Below are positions 19,001-28,639 of a stretch of 39,254 bases of DNA, piece after piece. The position numbers and the translations under genes are program-made. This stretch comes from Methylovulum sp. (lineage in GTDB: Bacteria; Pseudomonadota; Gammaproteobacteria; Methylococcales; Methylomonadaceae), in the NCBI GenBank assembly GCA_030689765.1, contig JAUYEP010000412.1, positions 1-39,254 of the forward strand, read 5' to 3'. The notes below the pieces were generated by a model. The model did not search any database. It was not told where the DNA came from and was given only the letters and a program-made list of their open reading frames with translations. Position 1 is the first letter of the stretch. Each line of letters begins with the position of its first letter.

Positions 19001-22000
19001 TCACCCGTTCCAGTGCGCACAGTAACATTTGAACCAAGCGTCAGGTCTTTGGCAGCCGCCGTCGCACCGGATTCGGCACTGCCAAGGTCAGCGCCCGCCG
19101 TTATCTTATATGACCATGAATCCCCAGTCTGCAACATATCCGCCACATGGACAGTACCAAAGTACAAGGTATCGTCTTTAAAACCATCGGTTAGTGAACT
19201 GTTCAGCGTAAGTTTTCCGCTAGTGTTAATGGTCAGCGTACCGGGCATCGGGTTGGCATTGGTTGATCCGCCATACCGCCAATCCACCAAATCCCAGCGG
19301 CTATTCAATGCCAAATCACCGGCATAATCAATTTCTACACCTGCCCGCAAACTAATGCCAGCACCCAATTCACTGTTGATTTTTTTTATGTTATCCGCAG
19401 ATAGAGTGACATCAGTATCATTTTTGATGTTATTGATGTCATTGCCGTTAATTTCTCCAGCAACTGTAAAATAATCGTTGCTGTATTTCTTAACGCCCTC
19501 AGCATAAAATTTGCTATAACCCTGAAATACCAGGTCACCATTATCAACAACAATAGCCGCCTTTTGCGCATATCCCTGCACAGTACCGGCAATGGGCTGG
19601 ATATTGACAGAACCATCAACGCGCAATGCCCGTAACGTCACCTCACCGCCGGCTTCCTCTGTGTCGCCGCTGACATCAATCAACGCACCGGTTTTGACAT
19701 TGATGCCACTGATGTTATCGCTGTCATTATCGACTGACGAAAGCATCGCCTTGCCTCCCTTGCTTCCCATTGCCTCTAGTACAGCACCATTTTCAAGCGT
19801 AACTTTATCCCCTGCGTACAACCTGATGTCCCCACCTGCGGTGCTGCCATTAGCATCAATTTTTCCAGATAATGCTATCTCTCCCTTATCCGCCACTAAA
19901 GCAACTGCATTCGCCTTGATAACCTGATCAGACGACTGCACAATGTCAGCAGCACGGGTACGGAAATAAATTGAATCGGATATGCCGGCATCTTTGAGCT
20001 TATTCATCAGGCTGTCAAAGTCTGCATTGGCACTAAATTTTGCAACATCAAGCTCTGCGCTGCCTGCCGTCGCCTTGATCTGCCCTGAAAGGTCAACTGT
20101 TTGTTCAAGTGCATTTAAAACCAGTTCCCCACCTTTGGCGGAATCACCGCCAGTGCTCAAATCGACTACCGAGCCTTCAGCAAGCTTTATTTTACCGTGA
20201 TCAGCGACCGCACTGAATGTGCCGCCTGGTGCATAATCAACCGTATCGGCAAAATTAACGGCTAGGCCGGCAAGATTAATATCAGCTTGTCCGCCGACGT
20301 TGACATCCCCACTCAATGACTGCAACCCTAAAGAACCGGATGGCATCAGTACGCGGGCATTAAAATCGATGGCATCGGCTTTCAGGTTAACCGCACCGCC
20401 CAAATTATTTGCTACCGGATTGGCGCTACTGCCATTTCCATTCACTTGAATGTTATGACCGCCAGCATCAACCCTAAGATGGCTCCCGCCACCAGCCGTT
20501 AAATATCCCGCTGCCAGATTCAGGTCACCACCAACATTAAGCAAGCCCTCACCATCGGCTTGAAATGCCTCTTCAGCATTCAAGTTTATAGTGTGGAAAC
20601 CATTTACTCCAAAACTACCACTACCTTGCATGTAGTTTTTTGCCAGCACGTCCAATACACCCAGGCCTGTTGCAGGCCGTAAGGTGGTGGCGCCTAATGT
20701 ATTTTGCAATTGCAGCGTGTTTGCCTCAAGTTTTGCCGTTTGGCCAGCAGCACCAAAACCGGATAAACCGGCAGCATTGATCACTAAACTATCGAATTTT
20801 ATTGCACTCAGGTTTCCACTGCTATCTGCCTGCCCTACATTGCCGTAGAGATTAACCGTATCCCGGCTGCTTAATACCAGTTCATCAACGGCAAGACTAA
20901 GTAGTTTTTCATTGGATAAATTTAAGGCACCGTCTGATAAACCATTAACTTCACCGATATTGATAGCGTTAGCGCTCAGGTTCAACGCGCCCCCCTTCAT
21001 CTGGATATTACCAGTCAATGTGGTCGATTTGCTCGCGTCGAGCAACATCGATTTTGATGCCGCCAGTGTTGCACCTTCTTGAATCAACAATTCACCAGTA
21101 TTCCCCAATCCGGACAGTCTGTTCAAAGTAACTTGATTATCACTGGAAACTCTTAGCAATGCGCCATCGCCAGTCATATTAAATAGCGTATCACCTGTGT
21201 TGACATTACCGTCGGCAGTCAAAACTGCACCGCTCCTGACTTCTACTTTATCCGTTGCAGCGGCAACCAAATCAGTTACTTGTACGCGTGAATCAGTATC
21301 GAAGACCACCTCTCCAGACGTGATATTTAAATCCGTAGCACCGGTAGCCACATTATTGGTACGTCCGCCGCCCAGGAATAAACTGTCAACACCTAACAAA
21401 CTCAGGTCATCAGCCAACACTTCCAGTATGCCTTCGGTAGGTGTTGTGCTTAAATTTTTCACCACTTTCAAACGATTCGCTGCAATATCCATACGGGCGC
21501 CCCTGCCGCCGGATGAAGCCACTTTAAATTCACCTTGTAAATCAAGCTTGTCTTGCGCAGCTATCGAAACTTGACCGCTATCTATAGGTAGGACTGGCGT
21601 GCTGGTTCCATTCTTCAACGCTTGCGAAACAAAAAAGGCATTTGCCTTCTGTTCATCGTATTCAGAATGCTTACGTATGTCAGAGCCGCTCTCCACTAAA
21701 TAACCACTCCACCGCGCATCCCGCGCACCCGTACCTGCGATGGTTTGAATCCCTGGAACAACCGGCAACCCCGCTTTAGTGTAAGTCGTCAAGACCACAT
21801 CTTGAGTATTAGCCTGCGGTGTAACCAGATAAGCACCCGGCAACAACGCATAACGCGCAGGTAAAATAGTATATTCGCCGGCCGGCAACCCCAGTGTGCC
21901 CCTTAAATAAATCTTGCTGCCAATTGCATAATCAAAACCAGCGCTTTGCAAAGGGTCATAAGGCGCAATATCGGTGCCTAATGTCGGCACGACGGCAAAA

Positions 22001-25000
22001 CCACCTTGATAAGAAGGACTGGTTTGATCCAGATAATCATAAGATCCACCAGAACCAGGTAAAAACTCATAGGCTAACAAATCCCCACCGCCAGATAGGT
22101 CAACCACCCCACCCTTTGCCACACTCACAGTAGGTGCCGATAATACCAGCTTCTTTTCGGGCGGCGTACTAAACACCAGATTGTGGTTGCTATCTAACGG
22201 GTAAAGCCAGTCAAGACCACCCTGAATAACACCAAAAGGAATTAATTGACCATTACCTGAAACTGAAGTCAGGCTACTCTCCCCCAACGTTAAACTGGAA
22301 CCTGCCGTCAGGTTAATAGTGCCAAACGGTGCTTTGACCACACCATTCTGGTTAATTATCGGTGCCTCAAAATTCAATATCCCCGCCGAAGATAATGGTG
22401 GGGCATCCTTATTAGCATTGCCAGATAGAGTGATTTGACCTTCGGGATTATTTTTGACCGCAAAGGTAAAATGCGTCAGTGTAGCCGGATAAACTTGACT
22501 GGCTGTCAAGTTCAAGTCAGCTGCCGTTACCATTGTTCCGACATAATCCCTATGTTCTGCGCTAATATTGACCAGCCCTACCGTCCGCAAATCATGTCCA
22601 CTGTTAAGGTTGATCCCGCTAAAGCCATTCCACAATGATGCACCACCTAACTCAGTCCACTGCGACTGTGCCGTAAATGTACCGCTCCCTGCGACCGGCA
22701 TAGTGTCCACTTCGCGGATTAGCGATGAGCCTACCCTTAAATAAGCCGTGTCCAGATTGACCGCGCCAGCAGCCACATCATCAAGTCCCGACCAGGCAAT
22801 CACGGGCGCATCAATGTCAATACGCCCTTGGGTAGCCAGATTAACATCGCCTAAAAAGCTGACTTCATTATTTGAAGACAAGCGCACATCACTGAAGCCA
22901 CCTACGGTAATTTTATCTGCACTCACCCGCATCTGACCGTTTAATGCTTCAGGAATCACCTTGCCAAACTGCGTTGTATTATCCAGTCTTGCCTGATCCG
23001 CCTGCATCACATTAACAACCAAATCCCCTGCCGGAAAGGGAATAATGGCAGGATCTGGCGGATTACGCTGGGTACGGTCAAGCGCCAAATCTATTCGGCC
23101 ACCCAAAGTTGCCTGTGAACCAGCGGATCCTTTCAGGCTCCCATCCAACACTGCACCTTCTGCTGCCATCAAGGCGACTGTTCCGGCATTTGAGCCAATT
23201 TCAGCCGGTGCAAAATGAAACCTGGTTGCAGAACTATCATTTACAGGTAAATCCAGAACGGAACGGGTACCTGACACATTAATTTGTGACCCTTGCTCAG
23301 TTATTACGTAGCCTCTTTGTGCTTTAAGCGTGACATCCCCACCATCCAGCACTTCGCCCGTGCGTCGTCCGGTGGCATCAATTGGGTTCATGCGGGTAGC
23401 GCCAGCTGCCTGTAAAGAAGCATGCCCACCCAGCCATATAGCCTGTGCAGCATCGTATTCCACACCTGGATCAGCGTTAATGCCCAGCTTAATTGAGCCT
23501 GCCGGGGCATCTATCAAACCATCGGCATAAATGCTTCCAACCGTTGCTGCCAAGCTAATAGACGCTTCCTTGTCCGCCACAATCTTACTGCCAGTTTCCA
23601 GCTTGACGTCTTTACTCAAACTTTTCAGCGTCAAATTGACAGGGCTGCGTAAATGTTCAGGCAATGTTTCAATGCGGCTAAAGTCAGCTAATGATTTACC
23701 ACTCGCGCGTTGCCCAAAATCACCTTCCAGAATACGATTTTGCTGAATCAGCGCTAACGGGGCATCTGCCTTAACAGAAATATCACCAGAACTGCTGGTT
23801 AAATTAATATTGCTAAACCCTGATTTTTTGTCGAAATCAAAATGACCATCATGAACACCAAGGACTAATGCCGATGCCGCTTTTACAGCATCACCAGCCA
23901 CCCCGACAATAACTTCGCCGCTACTCAGGCTCAGGCTGCCGCCCTCTGATAAGCCATAAGCAGATAACTCGCCATCGAGATGCAGTAGAGACGATCCATT
24001 GTCCGCCCGAGGTGTAGTTACGAGGCTAATACTACCGCCCTTCCCCTCTACCAACCGATTATTTAGCGCCAACCAAGCGCCGCCATCAGCGCTGACCACA
24101 GCACCTGCGTTCAAATTTAAGTCCCCAGTTGCTGTCACGCTGATGCTTCCACCGTCGATTGCCAACGGCTCGGTAGGCGTAGCATCCAAACCTTGTGCAA
24201 AATCATTGACCCAGCGCCCCGACACATCGAGCACTGATTCAGGGCTTAAATCTATTTTGCCAGAATTTTCAGGAACGCCAGTGTTTCGGCTGATCAGGTT
24301 GATAGCGCCACCTGATGAATAAATATCCCCTTGTACGTCAATTTTGCCTGTGTCCAAAATGAACTGGCCACCTGCTTGCATTGCTATGTTGGCATCTGCA
24401 CCCACGGTAACACTGTCAAGTGTTTTAATAATAAGCTTTTGTATCCCAGAATCATTACTTAGCGCAGTGGGCAATATCAAATTGTCCGGCTTATTCTGCT
24501 TATCCTTGGGGAACTCCTCGTCCACCGCAATATTCACGGCATTTTTTTCTGCTTGGAACACCACGCTTTGGGCTGAAAGAAATTCTGTTGTATCCAGGGA
24601 AAACGAACCGCCAAAAGCGATAGTATCTGCTGTACGCTGGTAAATATTGTTGGCTGACCCAGCAACCAAATCACCATTCCATGACACTTTTGGCGTGACA
24701 ATATTAAGCGCACCCGCAGCCAATCCTTGCGTGTAGCCTTGTTCAAAACGCCCTTGACCAAGTTGGGCCTGACTGTCCCACACTTCTGTGGCATCTGGGC
24801 CCCATTTTTCATACACTTCTTTGACCACGCCATAAATCGCTGCATAACGCTCATCAGGGTCGGCATCGCTGATATCTACAATTTTGCCATAATCCGTCAA
24901 CAGCTTGGTCGTACTGATATAGCCCTCCTGATAATCTATCGATCCACCAGAAATGTTGACAACAGCCTCATTGTTGACGATCACATCGCCGCTGGACGTC

Positions 25001-26484
25001 AGGTTAATTTCACCACCAACACCCAACCGCTCATCAATCCCGCGTTCAAAACGGGCTTTTGCCCCGCTGGTGTCAATAATTTTGGTATCCTTACGGATAT
25101 CAACCTGTACGGTTTGCCCTTGTAGCACCCCCCCTTTTTGCAATGGGGAATCACGCAATTCATAAGTCTGCACTGGCATTTCAACGACATTCCGGGCGAC
25201 TGACGCCTCAACATGTTTTATTCCGGAAACATCTATCCGGGCCTCTTTATCGAGAATTATTCGGCCTTTACTGCCTTGTACCGGGTCGAGCAAATTATCG
25301 GTCGCTGTTATGTCGATTTTACCGGCAGCGGCATCAACCAATGAGCCCGCCTGCATGTGTACTGTATTTGCCGACACTTCCAAGTAGGATGTGGGCTGGT
25401 CTTGTTCATCAATCGCCGAACCGCCACTGGTGTCGGCAACAATTTGAGTCACGCTGCCTGGCGCAAACGTCACTTGGGATTCAGTGCCAAGGTGATCACC
25501 CGCATCCTTATTACGATTGCTTGTTGTGGCCACCAACACCTCGTTCTGCTTTTCAGCCGCTTCCCTGGCCAATAAGCGGATAGAACCATTGACACTAACT
25601 GAAGTTGTAGCGGTGACCCGTCCGCCTTGGTTGACGGCAAATCCGGCCAATGTGACATTACCCTGACGGCTCATGATATTGCCCAGATTTGATACTTTCC
25701 CGCCACTACCCACTTCAACCAACAATCCCGCAAAAGGGCCGCTATTATCAGCAGGTTGCAAATAAACCTTATCCTTGCTGGCGACAAGGATTATCTGACC
25801 CTGCTCATCAGCGCTGATGGAGCCTGCATTGCTCACATCAGGGGCCGCCATAATGAGACGGCCATTTTTGCCTATATGAATGTCCGCGCCAGCATCAACC
25901 TGAATGGCTGCTTTAGGATTAGCCGTTGAACCCTCAAATGCGGCATTACCCGAGTCATCAAACTCACGGACAATGCCGTTTTCAAAAATCTTGTCTGAAA
26001 CATTTAATGTCGAGGCAACCAGCGTATTGACATCAACAACCGAATCCTTGCCAAAAACAAACCCATTTTGGTTATAAAGATAGATTTGACCGTTAGCGGT
26101 TACCTTACCAAGAATCTGGCTGGGGCTTTCCTGAAAAATACGGTTAAGCGCAATGGATGAACTGCTGGGTTGGTTGAATTGGACCTGATTTTTGGCGCCT
26201 ACATTAAAGCTTTCCCAATTGAGGATAACCCTATCGGTTTGTTGATCAATACGTAAGGTATCACCGACAACCTGATTGGTTGCAGCAGGCTGATTGGTTA
26301 CCGGATTCATTGATGCCCAAACCTGTGCAGGTATAGGCAATTCAGCATAAACAGGTAAAACGGGGCCCCAAAACACGCTTCCGGCTATTGCCATGCGTAC
26401 ACAAGCGGACAATGGCCTCAATCGAAAAATGTCCATTGTATTTATGTATTGGGCCACACTTTGTTTATTACCCATGTTCATCAC
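16003..26484 (-). CDS. Filamentous-haemagglutinin-type two-partner secretion exoprotein (TpsA)
   Basis: 3493 aa single ORF; N-terminal TPS domain (GDTLRIDQQTDRVILNWESFNVGAKNQVQFNQPSSSSIALNRIFQESPSQILGKVTANGQIYLYNQNGFVFGKDSVVDVNTLVAST), very long beta-helix-like repeats (GDVNLKA, GSLSLSS, GGDVTLKAQRG), adjacent TpsB. Confidence 0.95.
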   Translation of the reverse strand: MMNMGNKQSVAQYINTMDIFRLRPLSACVRMAIAGSVFWGPVLPVYAELPIPAQVWASMNPVTNQPAATNQVVGDTLRIDQQTDRVILNWESFNVGAKNQVQFNQPSSSSIALNRIFQESPSQILGKVTANGQIYLYNQNGFVFGKDSVVDVNTLVASTLNVSDKIFENGIVREFDDSGNAAFEGSTANPKAAIQVDAGADIHIGKNGRLIMAAPDVSNAGSISADEQGQIILVASKDKVYLQPADNSGPFAGLLVEVGSGGKVSNLGNIMSRQGNVTLAGFAVNQGGRVTATTSVSVNGSIRLLAREAAEKQNEVLVATTSNRNKDAGDHLGTESQVTFAPGSVTQIVADTSGGSAIDEQDQPTSYLEVSANTVHMQAGSLVDAAAGKIDITATDNLLDPVQGSKGRIILDKEARIDVSGIKHVEASVARNVVEMPVQTYELRDSPLQKGGVLQGQTVQVDIRKDTKIIDTSGAKARFERGIDERLGVGGEINLTSSGDVIVNNEAVVNISGGSIDYQEGYISTTKLLTDYGKIVDISDADPDERYAAIYGVVKEVYEKWGPDATEVWDSQAQLGQGRFEQGYTQGLAAGALNIVTPKVSWNGDLVAGSANNIYQRTADTIAFGGSFSLDTTEFLSAQSVVFQAEKNAVNIAVDEEFPKDKQNKPDNLILPTALSNDSGIQKLIIKTLDSVTVGADANIAMQAGGQFILDTGKIDVQGDIYSSGGAINLISRNTGVPENSGKIDLSPESVLDVSGRWVNDFAQGLDATPTEPLAIDGGSISVTATGDLNLNAGAVVSADGGAWLALNNRLVEGKGGSISLVTTPRADNGSSLLHLDGELSAYGLSEGGSLSLSSGEVIVGVAGDAVKAASALVLGVHDGHFDFDKKSGFSNINLTSSSGDISVKADAPLALIQQNRILEGDFGQRASGKSLADFSRIETLPEHLRSPVNLTLKSLSKDVKLETGSKIVADKEASISLAATVGSIYADGLIDAPAGSIKLGINADPGVEYDAAQAIWLGGHASLQAAGATRMNPIDATGRRTGEVLDGGDVTLKAQRGYVITEQGSQINVSGTRSVLDLPVNDSSATRFHFAPAEIGSNAGTVALMAAEGAVLDGSLKGSAGSQATLGGRIDLALDRTQRNPPDPAIIPFPAGDLVVNVMQADQARLDNTTQFGKVIPEALNGQMRVSADKITVGGFSDVRLSSNNEVSFLGDVNLATQGRIDIDAPVIAWSGLDDVAAGAVNLDTAYLRVGSSLIREVDTMPVAGSGTFTAQSQWTELGGASLWNGFSGINLNSGHDLRTVGLVNISAEHRDYVGTMVTAADLNLTASQVYPATLTHFTFAVKNNPEGQITLSGNANKDAPPLSSAGILNFEAPIINQNGVVKAPFGTINLTAGSSLTLGESSLTSVSGNGQLIPFGVIQGGLDWLYPLDSNHNLVFSTPPEKKLVLSAPTVSVAKGGVVDLSGGGDLLAYEFLPGSGGSYDYLDQTSPSYQGGFAVVPTLGTDIAPYDPLQSAGFDYAIGSKIYLRGTLGLPAGEYTILPARYALLPGAYLVTPQANTQDVVLTTYTKAGLPVVPGIQTIAGTGARDARWSGYLVESGSDIRKHSEYDEQKANAFFVSQALKNGTSTPVLPIDSGQVSIAAQDKLDLQGEFKVASSGGRGARMDIAANRLKVVKNLSTTPTEGILEVLADDLSLLGVDSLFLGGGRTNNVATGATDLNITSGEVVFDTDSRVQVTDLVAAATDKVEVRSGAVLTADGNVNTGDTLFNMTGDGALLRVSSDNQVTLNRLSGLGNTGELLIQEGATLAASKSMLLDASKSTTLTGNIQMKGGALNLSANAINIGEVNGLSDGALNLSNEKLLSLAVDELVLSSRDTVNLYGNVGQADSSGNLSAIKFDSLVINAAGLSGFGAAGQTAKLEANTLQLQNTLGATTLRPATGLGVLDVLAKNYMQGSGSFGVNGFHTINLNAEEAFQADGEGLLNVGGDLNLAAGYLTAGGGSHLRVDAGGHNIQVNGNGSSANPVANNLGGAVNLKADAIDFNARVLMPSGSLGLQSLSGDVNVGGQADINLAGLAVNFADTVDYAPGGTFSAVADHGKIKLAEGSVVDLSTGGDSAKGGELVLNALEQTVDLSGQIKATAGSAELDVAKFSANADFDSLMNKLKDAGISDSIYFRTRAADIVQSSDQVIKANAVALVADKGEIALSGKIDANGSTAGGDIRLYAGDKVTLENGAVLEAMGSKGGKAMLSSVDNDSDNISGINVKTGALIDVSGDTEEAGGEVTLRALRVDGSVNIQPIAGTVQGYAQKAAIVVDNGDLVFQGYSKFYAEGVKKYSNDYFTVAGEINGNDINNIKNDTDVTLSADNIKKINSELGAGISLRAGVEIDYAGDLALNSRWDLVDWRYGGSTNANPMPGTLTINTSGKLTLNSSLTDGFKDDTLYFGTVHVADMLQTGDSWSYKITAGADLGSAESGATAAAKDLTLGSNVTVRTGTGDIQLGAGGDIIFTDQTSTVYNAGRAENTARYGTLSDITVGFLLYGEYPVDGGDLVIKAGNNIEGAVSDQFIDSWLLRFGSWANDTTHANQRPTAWGVALGYTTDGYGNAADAKAPLFQQNVGSFGGGKVNVSASGNINDLSVMLPTTGKQIGERSPTSDSDYLTNVVQIQGGGDMQVDAGENITGGAYFLGKGAGVISAGAAIAGSARQFVNGPQLVMGDSNLNLNAKSGISVTGISDAMVLHSGNRYAEDGSNFFSYTDTSGIALKSLSGDIHLGADTSIIGATDMLSLTGSQASLSKIYPASLQTTAFGGSVSLDSQVTLFPSPSSTLTVLAKNNITSTLDSLRLSMSDADRILLPSSTFPLARNQLNDAEAILNPFGINDLVHAAIPVHTNDEGPVRLVTNDGDIKSIQINVPKKAIIQSGNDINNVLINIQHVNDGDVSVVSANRDIRFTSARSVDGLLVDNFNEIKIAGPGDVLVKAGRDIDFGASRGLSTIGNLANSNLSSDVGANIAVLAGLNPHDTPNYLGVLNLDPYIVKYAENYIKFQQLVTEFMRGRTGDTALVEKKAVEAFKALDPKEYAALQPKLDALISPKYSDIFKNITGFVTEYVKYAENNSKFQQLVTEFMRGRTGNSALTKKVALEGFRRLDKNDYGDIQPNLDALVSTKYISDPALTDAKALEIFANLSPDQYLSIQPQLNTLVNSVFFSELKATGAASASNPESGNERGFAVIDALFPENQWKGNLSLFFSKLQTLQGGNIDLLVPGGEINAGLAVSFSGAKEASELGIVAQGKGDINAFVDDDFIVNQSRVFALSSGDILIWSSEGDIDAGRGAKSAIAAPPPEYDFDTNGNLVVTFPPIVSGSGIRTAATIGNTPGDVFLFAPKGVVNAGEAGIGGTNVTISATAVLGANNIQIGPGGSGSGVPVGSSGGLAAGLTGASNLGASVSQVAQASADMSKDSKDNDNKSMKLGVLSVEVIGYGDGSAEENTKKNKPKSAL

Positions 26485-26695
26485 CTATTTGTGAAATTGT
26501 AATGCATCTATTAAAGTAACTGCCCGCATATCCACGGACGCAATGCCCCCCTGCCGGGAATCAACTTGGTATAACAAGTCTTGGAAACTGACAGAGGCCG
26601 TATCAATAGGGGGGGATACACTCAACGTGTTTGATTTATTGCCTGGACAAAGGCGGGCGTGAGGAACAAAACCTGCACACCATGTTTATCAATGC

Positions 26696-28306
26696 CTAAA
26701 ATTCCGTTGCAATATTGAAATGTAGCTTTGGATCGCCTTTCTGTACAGGCGCAAAATCAACCAGAGGAAAGCCTAAATCAAGTACCCCAACAAAATATTT
26801 CCACAGTTGAAAACGCATACCCAAGCCAGTGCTTGCCAACTCACTGCCTTTGGAATTCCCAGCTAAGGCGTTCTGTATCCAGCCCCTACCGCCATCAACA
26901 AATATCACAGCCTGCAACTTATCGACAATATCCCTATTGCCCGGCATTAAATGGGGGGAACGCAATTCGATTGAACCCATCAAGCCATCATCAGCCAATG
27001 CCTGTGTTTCAAAATAGCCACGTACGCTCTGCATACCGCCAAGTGAAAACTGCTCATTACTGATTAACGGGGAACTTGCTGTTTGTCCGGAGAAGCGGCT
27101 GAAAAACTCCAGGCCATAAGGTAGGTTATGCGTAAAATTTACCCCACCCGTTAACACAGAGTAATTCGCCTGAGATAGATGGCGCTTATTTTCAAATTCG
27201 CCCTGCTCGTTACCCAATCCACGAACCGAGAAATTCACGCCAATATTGAATGTCGTTAACGATTCTTTACCCTTCAATGAAGAACCATACTGCACCATAA
27301 AAGGCAGGTAAGTAATTGGCGTTTTTATGGTATCCGCGCCGATAAGATTAAGGTCTTCGCTAAAATCCTTATAGTCAACACCCAAAGTTAGCGTGTGGAA
27401 ATAACTGCTTAGGCTCGGTAGTGGCTTGATTACCCGTGCACCATAGATGTTACCGATACCAATGACATTTAAAGCGCCCGCACTGGCTATTTGGGCATTT
27501 GAAGAAGAGCTAACGGCATAAAATGCCAGTTTTGCATCACTACTGGGCACTGGCATCACATAGGTACCTGCCCATACATCGACTTCTTGGTTATTTTCTG
27601 GCGAGGTCTGATACATCAAGGATGCGCTGTGCAGTTTTTGCCACAAATTATCGTAATGCAATGTAGACACCAACCGTAAACGGCTCGTCGATGAAATATT
27701 CCGTCCGTTTAATTCCAGACGCCCATGCAATGGCAATGAATCTTTAACTTTTAAATCCACTTCCAGCGTACCCGGTGTTTCCCCCGCCCGCAGCACTGGC
27801 GTAATCTTTCGGTCTGGGCTTTGGTCGCTGAGTGCGGCAAGCTGCGCCTGCATTTTTGGCATATTGGGCACATTGCCTTCTGCCAATTCAGGCACTCCCG
27901 CCTTAATATTGCCGAGTGCAAAATAGCGCGAATCCTTGACGCGCAAACGCGAAACTTTGCCTTCAACAACATTTAAATAGACCACGCCATTCTTAACGTT
28001 TTGCTCGGGGATATCTACGGCTACAGTCTGATAGCCTTTTGTCCGATAGAGACTTTCCAGTGCATCGCGTGCCTGCTCTACGGTATCAATTGATTTTTTT
28101 AGCCCTAAAAACGGATAGACTGTTCGTTCAAGCTGAGTTTTTTCAATCAAGGTATTACCTTTTACACGTAATTCCAAAAGATCGAAACTGGCTTGTGGCG
28201 ACTGTTCAGGCTCCGCGACAACGACAGAATTCAAATTTATCCCTAAAAAAAAGCACAAGACGGCTTGCTTAAATAAGGTGCTTCGCTTGTTTTCATGTAT
28301 CCGCAT
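26696..28306 (-). CDS. ShlB/FhaC/HecB family two-partner secretion transporter (TpsB) with POTRA domains
   Basis: 536 aa; POTRA-like FDLLELRVKGNTLIEKTQLERTVYPFLG...VYLNVVEGKVSRLRVKDSRYF, barrel motif EQFSLGGMQSVRGYFE, AVIFVDGGRGW, C-terminal aromatic LHFNIATEF. Confidence 0.95.
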   Translation of the reverse strand: MRIHENKRSTLFKQAVLCFFLGINLNSVVVAEPEQSPQASFDLLELRVKGNTLIEKTQLERTVYPFLGLKKSIDTVEQARDALESLYRTKGYQTVAVDIPEQNVKNGVVYLNVVEGKVSRLRVKDSRYFALGNIKAGVPELAEGNVPNMPKMQAQLAALSDQSPDRKITPVLRAGETPGTLEVDLKVKDSLPLHGRLELNGRNISSTSRLRLVSTLHYDNLWQKLHSASLMYQTSPENNQEVDVWAGTYVMPVPSSDAKLAFYAVSSSSNAQIASAGALNVIGIGNIYGARVIKPLPSLSSYFHTLTLGVDYKDFSEDLNLIGADTIKTPITYLPFMVQYGSSLKGKESLTTFNIGVNFSVRGLGNEQGEFENKRHLSQANYSVLTGGVNFTHNLPYGLEFFSRFSGQTASSPLISNEQFSLGGMQSVRGYFETQALADDGLMGSIELRSPHLMPGNRDIVDKLQAVIFVDGGRGWIQNALAGNSKGSELASTGLGMRFQLWKYFVGVLDLGFPLVDFAPVQKGDPKLHFNIATEF

Positions 28307-28554
28307 GTTTTTACTTTATGTGTTGTATCGCGTTTTGAACAATACCCATCATTTACAAACAGTAATCAGGTATTTTTATATCTCTTAAAAAGATAGGATG
28401 ATTGAATGTTATTGCATTTGTGCAAATTGATTCTTAGATGGGCATTCTATTAACGTTTTATTAATTTTTGATGACAACGCCCTAGGCAACCGAACGATAG
28501 GACTGCCCAAACAACAAGCGCACTTGATCTAATTCCAAAATCCCCACCTGTAAA

Positions 28555-28589
28555 TTAAAAAAGCCAATTGCCCTAAGGCAATTGGCTTT
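28555..28589 (-). terminator. Rho-independent terminator downstream of the 28640-30223 gene
   Basis: Perfect stem AAAGCCAATTGCC / GGCAATTGGCTTT (28560-28589) with a U-run on the minus-strand transcript (plus-strand AAAAAA at 28557-28562). Confidence 0.85.
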
Positions 28590-28639
28590 GTCAGCTTTCG
28601 GTAATGAATTACCGGATATTCAACTCAACAACACAAATG

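Noticed and set aside
24727-25583. Plus-strand ORFs inside the TpsA gene (24727-25125, 25143-25583 and many others between 16346 and 25658)
   Set aside because: Antisense to a long repeat-rich ORF with clear TPS features; such shadow ORFs are expected.
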